Source of the DNA: Kiritimatiellota bacterium | GTDB lineage: Bacteria > Verrucomicrobiota > Kiritimatiellia > JAAZAB01 | DNA length: 10,000 bases | Assembly (NCBI GenBank): GCA_008636095.1 | Contig: VSJD01000233.1 | Coordinates: 1 to 10,000, forward strand | Direction: 5' to 3' | In this document: positions 7,280 through 10,000 of the stretch, in pieces | Layout of the letters: every line of letters starts with the position of its first letter | How positions within the stretch are numbered: position 1 is the stretch's first letter | Made by a program: the position numbers and the translations under genes | The notes under the pieces: generated by a model | The model's database searches: none | Seen by the model: only the letters and a program-made list of their open reading frames with translations | Told to the model about the DNA's origin: nothing

Positions 7280-7602
7280 GATTGCGGCTCCTTGTTCAGG
7301 TTATCTGGCGGCAGACGCGGTTTCAGGTGTCAGATCGATAACAAATCGCTTTTCTGGTGGCATGGGCATCCGCCCATTGAAACCGACCTGATGAAGCCTT
7401 TTTCATGGCGCGAATGTGTCAAAAGGGGGTTGGGATGTCAAGTTTGAAGGACACATTTGAAGGACAAAAAATCTGATGGCTGTTGAAACGGCTCCGGCCT
7501 ACGGGACAGATCAAAAAACGACGTGCTGACACAGCTTCCTGAGACGACAGGCCGTGTTTTCGCTGGTTGCCGGCGGCCTTCTGTGCACAAAAGAATCTTC
7601 GC
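7280..7602. other. Intergenic region upstream of the glycoside hydrolase gene
   Basis: This 323-bp stretch lies between the GH start and the end of the DNA glycosylase gene, both on the minus strand. It holds the GH ribosome-binding site, two TTGACA -35-like hexamers on the minus strand (at 7417-7422 and 7436-7441, each without a clear -10), and an 11-bp direct repeat. A 22-codon minus-strand frame (7301-7369, MPMPPEKRF...) ends 21 bp before the GTG; it might be a leader peptide or chance. AGGCCG (7549-7554) and CGGCCT (7574-7579) form a weak stem after the glycosylase stop without a T-run. I see no convincing gene. Confidence 0.5.
7443..7466. repeat. Short direct repeat TTTGAAGGACA x2
   Basis: TTTGAAGGACA occurs at 7443-7453 and again at 7456-7466, separated by two bases (13-bp period). 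It adjoins one of the TTGACA-like hexamers upstream of the GH gene and could be a regulator binding site. Spacing of 13 rather than 10-11 bp would not put the copies exactly on one helix face. Confidence 0.4.
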
Positions 7603-8265
7603 TTATTTGGCCAAGCTGGTCCAGGCACTGGCACGCATCCGAAAACGCCAAGGGCGTTTGGCATCCCCCCCCGCATAGTCAACGCCTATGCGGGTAGTGG
7701 CGATAATCTCTTTCGGACGCAATTCAACCCCTTGCTCCAGCCAGATTTCATTCCCCTGCAAGCTTTGACCCGAATGACGCACCGCAATACCCAAGGCCTG
7801 GGCCAAGGCGCCGGGTCCCGCGGTAAGCGTCCGGTCCAAGCCTGCCTGCGCGAAGCGCTTCGGCGAAGACAGGCGGGCCTTGCGACGGCGCTTGAGCATG
7901 ACCGGGATGCCATGGGTTGGTTCCAAAGCGCGGATCAGGACGGCGTGGGGAATGCCTTCGACGCTGGTAACAATGTTGAAGAGCGCATGCAAACCGTAAC
8001 ACAAATAAACGTAGGCGACCCCGCCGGCTTCGTACATGACGGCCGTCCGCCGCGTGCGCCGGTTACCGTAGGCGTGCGAGGCACAGTCGGTCGCCCCGGC
8101 GTAGGCTTCGGTCTCCACAATACGCCCGCCGGTCACGGTGCGCCCGCCTATGCGGGTGAATAAATACTGCCCCAGCAGATCCCGGCTAATCCGAATCACG
8201 TCCGAGCGTCGGAAAAACGCGGGGGGTAATTTTTCACCGACGACAGATATGTGCCGGGGACACAT
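7603..8265 (-). CDS. DNA-3-methyladenine glycosylase (AAG/MPG family)
   Basis: This 220-residue protein is an alkyladenine DNA glycosylase (PF02245), which excises 3-methyladenine and related lesions to start base excision repair. Family landmarks are ISRDLLGQYL (26-35), RIVETEAYAG (48-57), ASHAYGNRR (62-70), YVYLCYGLHALFNIV (85-99), HAVLIRALEP (107-116) and the late TAGPGALAQALGI. By alignment with human AAG, E53 is the catalytic glutamate (E125), Y55 matches Y127 and H64 matches H136. Start: ATG at 8265 with AAGG about 7 bases upstream. It follows the zinc-ribbon gene by 23 bp and is probably co-transcribed with it. Odd point: residues 130-142 (ARLSSPKRFAQAG) are encoded by a palindromic element, in a linker that is usually shorter. 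The catalytic core is intact, so the enzyme is probably functional. Confidence 0.92.
   Translation of the reverse strand: MCPRHISVVGEKLPPAFFRRSDVIRISRDLLGQYLFTRIGGRTVTGGRIVETEAYAGATDCASHAYGNRRTRRTAVMYEAGGVAYVYLCYGLHALFNIVTSVEGIPHAVLIRALEPTHGIPVMLKRRRKARLSSPKRFAQAGLDRTLTAGPGALAQALGIAVRHSGQSLQGNEIWLEQGVELRPKEIIATTRIGVDYAGGDAKRPWRFRMRASAWTSLAK
7840..7878. repeat. Palindromic element inserted in frame in the DNA glycosylase gene
   Basis: GCCTGCCTG (7840-7848) pairs with CAGGCGGGC (7870-7878) over nine positions with one wobble. The loop contains the 10-bp palindrome GAAGCGCTTC (7852-7861), then GCGAAG. The order stem, GAAGC, short spacer, GCGAAG, stem matches the intergenic hairpin at 3512-3539 (GTAGC...GCGAAG), so it is probably a third member of that family. 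It is read as 13 codons without breaking the gene. Confidence 0.65.
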
Positions 8266-8288
8266 GATAAACCTTGAGATCGAAGGGG

Positions 8289-8843
8289 CTATTCAAGGAT
8301 GCGGCCGAACAAACCTTTCACGTATCCACTGATGCGCGAAAAATGAGCAGCCACGAACCATCCCAAACCGATGATAAAGATCACTTTCACCATCAGAATG
8401 CATTGTCTGAGAATAGCCGGGCCTTTACGCAGGTAGTTTTGGCATTGCGGACAGCGTGTCAAAACCGCGGCGCAGAGATAACCGCATTTTGGGCACCGAA
8501 TGTCGTTTGTGCGACCAACGGGAACACATGGAACATCAGACTGTGATTCGTTCTGCTGCTGTTGTTTGTCACGCTTTCCGCCTTCAGCGGATCTGCTTCT
8601 GGCAGAAAGCTCCAACCGAACGGGAACGGTATGCTCCGCCTCGCAAGCGGCACACTGCACCGAGACGCCGGCAATATTTTTTGGGGCCGCCATCTCTTCA
8701 CCGCAAGCGCACGTCCAATAAAGCTCAGGCGACGGAACGAGAAGGTGACTGCCACAATCAGGACATTGAACTTGGCGGCCAGCATCGGCAACATCCACCG
8801 CCAGGCTTTTGTCGCAACTGCATTTGAAGTATACGGAAGCCAT
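8289..8843 (-). CDS. Multi-zinc-ribbon protein with one C-terminal membrane helix
   Basis: The 184-residue protein has three cysteine-pair modules: C8/C10 with C27/C30, C45/C47 with C64/C67, and C117/C120 with C131/C134 (plus C124). All have zinc-ribbon or rubredoxin-like spacing. A charged, glutamine-rich linker (about 80-113) separates ribbons two and three, and a hydrophobic helix (about 149-167) near the C-terminus should anchor it, probably with the ribbons in the cytoplasm. The start has a strong GGGAGGTGAC just before the ATG. It sits 23 bp upstream of the glycosylase gene and 48 bp downstream of another zinc-ribbon membrane protein. I do not recognise a named family. Roles in protein binding or membrane complex assembly are possible, but function is unknown. 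Confidence 0.8.
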   Translation of the reverse strand: MASVYFKCSCDKSLAVDVADAGRQVQCPDCGSHLLVPSPELYWTCACGEEMAAPKNIAGVSVQCAACEAEHTVPVRLELSARSRSAEGGKRDKQQQQNESQSDVPCVPVGRTNDIRCPKCGYLCAAVLTRCPQCQNYLRKGPAILRQCILMVKVIFIIGLGWFVAAHFSRISGYVKGLFGRILE

Positions 8844-8891
8844 GTCACCTCCCTAACCCGGATATTTCACGCTTGGCATGAAAAATACGGG

Positions 8892-9533
8892 CTAATACTT
8901 TCTGAGGACATACCCATTGCCCGCACACATTTTGCACGATATTATTATCTCCCGCCCATGGACCACGTCAACGATCTTTCCCATACCTTGACATGCGGCG
9001 CATACTTCCGCGCCGACAGGTAGAATAATTGTACGCCCGCCATTTTGATTACAAAGGATACATGCGGACTTATAGGTACCATCTCCCATATATCCTAATC
9101 CCCCGCACCGCCTACAGCGTATTTTAACTATATTTTGCGGCGCAGGTGCCGGCGCTGATGTTGATGCAGGTGCTGGTGCTGGAGCAGGAGTTGGAGCAGG
9201 CTCCACTGACAGCCACTTTGAATACCAGCGGTGCAGGGCGCTCGACACGCCGGACTGAACGTGTTGCCAATTCACATAGAACCCGACAGCGCCGGACCGA
9301 ACGTTCCGCCAATCCATGTTTTCCCTCGCCCAGAACCCGGTCGCGCCGACGGCCACCAGCATAAGCACCCAAAAGGCCGCGCGCAAAAACGACCTTAGCC
9401 GTAATGACGGCGGAGGTCCCATCATCGCGGTGGTTGGCGCCGGTAACTTGACGCTACAATTCCGGCAATGAACGGATTCCAGTCCGTTTTCGGCACCACA
9501 TTTTGGACAGACTCTGATCATAACCGGAGCCAT
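8892..9533 (-). CDS. Zinc-ribbon membrane protein with C-terminal DnaJ-type cysteine repeats
   Basis: The 213-residue protein starts with a zinc ribbon (CPKCGAENGLESVHCRNC: C9, C12, C23, C26), then a transmembrane helix (about 48-67), a middle region, and a Pro-Ala linker (112-132). Its C-terminus has four CxxC pairs in the style of the DnaJ central zinc domain: CRRCGGLG (140-147), CILCNQNGG (158-166), CAACQGMG (178-185) and CKMCAGNG (200-207). DnaJ modules of this type bind two zinc ions and unfolded protein. Here there is no J domain, so a chaperone-like or scaffold role in the membrane is only inference. An AGGAGGA sits directly against the ATG at 9533 with no spacing and 12 bases from an in-frame ATG at 9521 (MIRVCPKC); the shorter start may be the true one. 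Probably first or second gene of the zinc-ribbon/glycosylase operon. Confidence 0.8.
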   Translation of the reverse strand: MAPVMIRVCPKCGAENGLESVHCRNCSVKLPAPTTAMMGPPPSLRLRSFLRAAFWVLMLVAVGATGFWARENMDWRNVRSGAVGFYVNWQHVQSGVSSALHRWYSKWLSVEPAPTPAPAPAPASTSAPAPAPQNIVKIRCRRCGGLGYMGDGTYKSACILCNQNGGRTIILPVGAEVCAACQGMGKIVDVVHGREIIISCKMCAGNGYVLRKY

Positions 9534-9611
9534 TCCTCCTCATTTTTTATTGGGCTTGGACGGTGACATCACAACGCCCGCAGGACTCTTGCATCGAACA
9601 CACCAAACAGA

Positions 9612-9725
9612 CTACAAGCTCCGTGCGCACATTTCTTCGGCAATGGATTCCCTCAACCGTTTCACTTCCGGCGTAAAGACATCTTGCCGCTCGCCTGAAC
9701 CAAATATTCTGTGCAACCAACTCAT
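9612..9725 (-). CDS. Possible small protein, perhaps the front half of a frameshifted or amber-interrupted gene
   Basis: ATG at 9725 opens 37 codons beginning MSWLHRIFGSGERQDVF and continuing with a charged helix-like segment, ending in TAG at 9612-9614. Codon use and the amphipathic start look protein-like. In the same frame beyond TAG, 22 further sense codons with a WCVRC pair run to TGA at 9540-9542, directly before the ribosome-binding site of the next gene. In another frame the same bases encode CLVC...CGRC, a zinc-knuckle pattern, ending in TAA at 9547-9549. So this may be a small zinc protein broken by a point mutation or frameshift. GGAAAGG lies 15 bases before the ATG, rather far. 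No homologue recognised. Confidence 0.35.
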   Translation of the reverse strand: MSWLHRIFGSGERQDVFTPEVKRLRESIAEEMCARSL

Positions 9726-9737
9726 TAGCCGTTTACA

Positions 9738-9766
9738 TTGCCTTTCCTTATTCGCACCGTTATATT
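9738..9766 (+). promoter_or_regulatory. Putative sigma70 promoter of the integrase-like gene
   Basis: TTGCCT (9738-9743) and TATATT (9761-9766) are exactly 17 bases apart, matching the consensus hexamers in four and five of six positions. It lies 36 bases upstream of the ATG at 9803. On the opposite strand this A/T-rich segment would also have to contain the promoter of the zinc-ribbon operon, for which I see only weak candidates. Confidence 0.45.
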
Positions 9767-9802
9767 TACCAGTTTTTTACCCAAAAAAAAGGATAATTTT
9801 TC

Positions 9803-10000
9803 ATGCACTGCCCACAATGGCTGGCCAAGACCGATCTCGATCTCTTCCCGAAAAACGTCCGCCAAATCATTCTGCATATCATTTCGCTCGCCCATTTTTT
9901 ACTGATCCATTCCCGATCCTGGGCCGCCAACAGTCCCATGCAGCGTGTTCGGCTGACGGCCGAGCGTGATCAAGCCATAACTAAAGCCGCTCAATTCAAA
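9803..10000 (+). CDS. N-terminal fragment of a probable integrase/transposase (runs off the window)
   Basis: ATG at 9803, preceded by AAGGA at a 9-base spacing, opens a frame of 66 codons that is still open at base 10000. It begins MHCPQWLAKTDLDLFPKNV. A hydrophobic helical stretch (IILHIISLAHFLL, 22-34) follows, then MQRVRLTAERDQAITKAAQF, the start of a charged, probably coiled-coil helix. I recall DDE-type integrases of planctomycete-like genomes with such a coiled coil before a helix-turn-helix and a catalytic core, but neither of those lies within the window, so the call is tentative. No terminal inverted repeat can be identified from this end. The longer frame at 9550-9969 (+) is a shadow in another frame. 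Confidence 0.5.
   Translation, partial: MHCPQWLAKTDLDLFPKNVRQIILHIISLAHFLLIHSRSWAANSPMQRVRLTAERDQAITKAAQFK

Noticed and set aside
8456..9023. + strand frames (8456-8827, 8562-9023) opposite the zinc-ribbon genes
   Set aside because: The minus-strand products have regularly spaced CxxC motifs and strong ribosome-binding sites; the + frames have neither.

Overview
The window looks like a piece of a chromosome from an uncultured, carbohydrate-degrading bacterium, most likely in the PVC superphylum (Lentisphaerota, Kiritimatiellota or Planctomycetota-like). The inference rests on gene content: a sugar-phosphate isomerase barrel, a D-lyxose-isomerase-type cupin, a very large unclassified glycoside hydrolase, and the start of an integrase of a kind I recall from planctomycete-type genomes. 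Short palindromic and tandem repeats are scattered through it, some inside genes. No taxonomic marker gene is present, so this placement is tentative.

Region 1 (1-3386) holds sugar metabolism. A small four-helix membrane protein gene (30, +) starts in an ATGA overlap with the end of an upstream gene and runs antisense into the 3' end of a sugar phosphate isomerase/epimerase gene (390-1262, -). Divergent from the isomerase, across a 241-bp spacer, are two + strand genes: a dihydroorotate-dehydrogenase/Dus-like TIM barrel (1504-2271) and a GHMP sugar kinase related to heptose-7-phosphate kinase and fucokinase (2334-3386). Isomerase, barrel enzyme and kinase may serve one sugar or cofactor pathway that I cannot name.

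Region 2 (3387-3770) is a 384-bp non-coding stretch packed with hairpins. It contains two tandem members of a palindromic element family (a GTAGC...GCGAA core inside different stems), a long inverted repeat, a terminator-like hairpin and a good sigma70-type promoter.

Region 3 (3771-7602) has two convergent genes: a D-lyxose isomerase-like cupin (+) and a 964-residue cytoplasmic glycoside hydrolase with a C-terminal CBM9-like domain (-). Each carries an in-frame short tandem repeat in a probable surface loop (15 bp x 4 and 18 bp x 4). Their pairing suggests hydrolysis of a glycan followed by isomerisation of the released sugar.

Region 4 (7603-9725) is a minus-strand run: a possible tiny disrupted gene, a zinc-ribbon/DnaJ-type cysteine-repeat membrane protein, a second zinc-ribbon membrane protein, and a 3-methyladenine DNA glycosylase. 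The glycosylase gene appears to carry a copy of the palindromic element family in frame. The window ends in the first 66 codons of a probable integrase/transposase (9803, +) with its own promoter.
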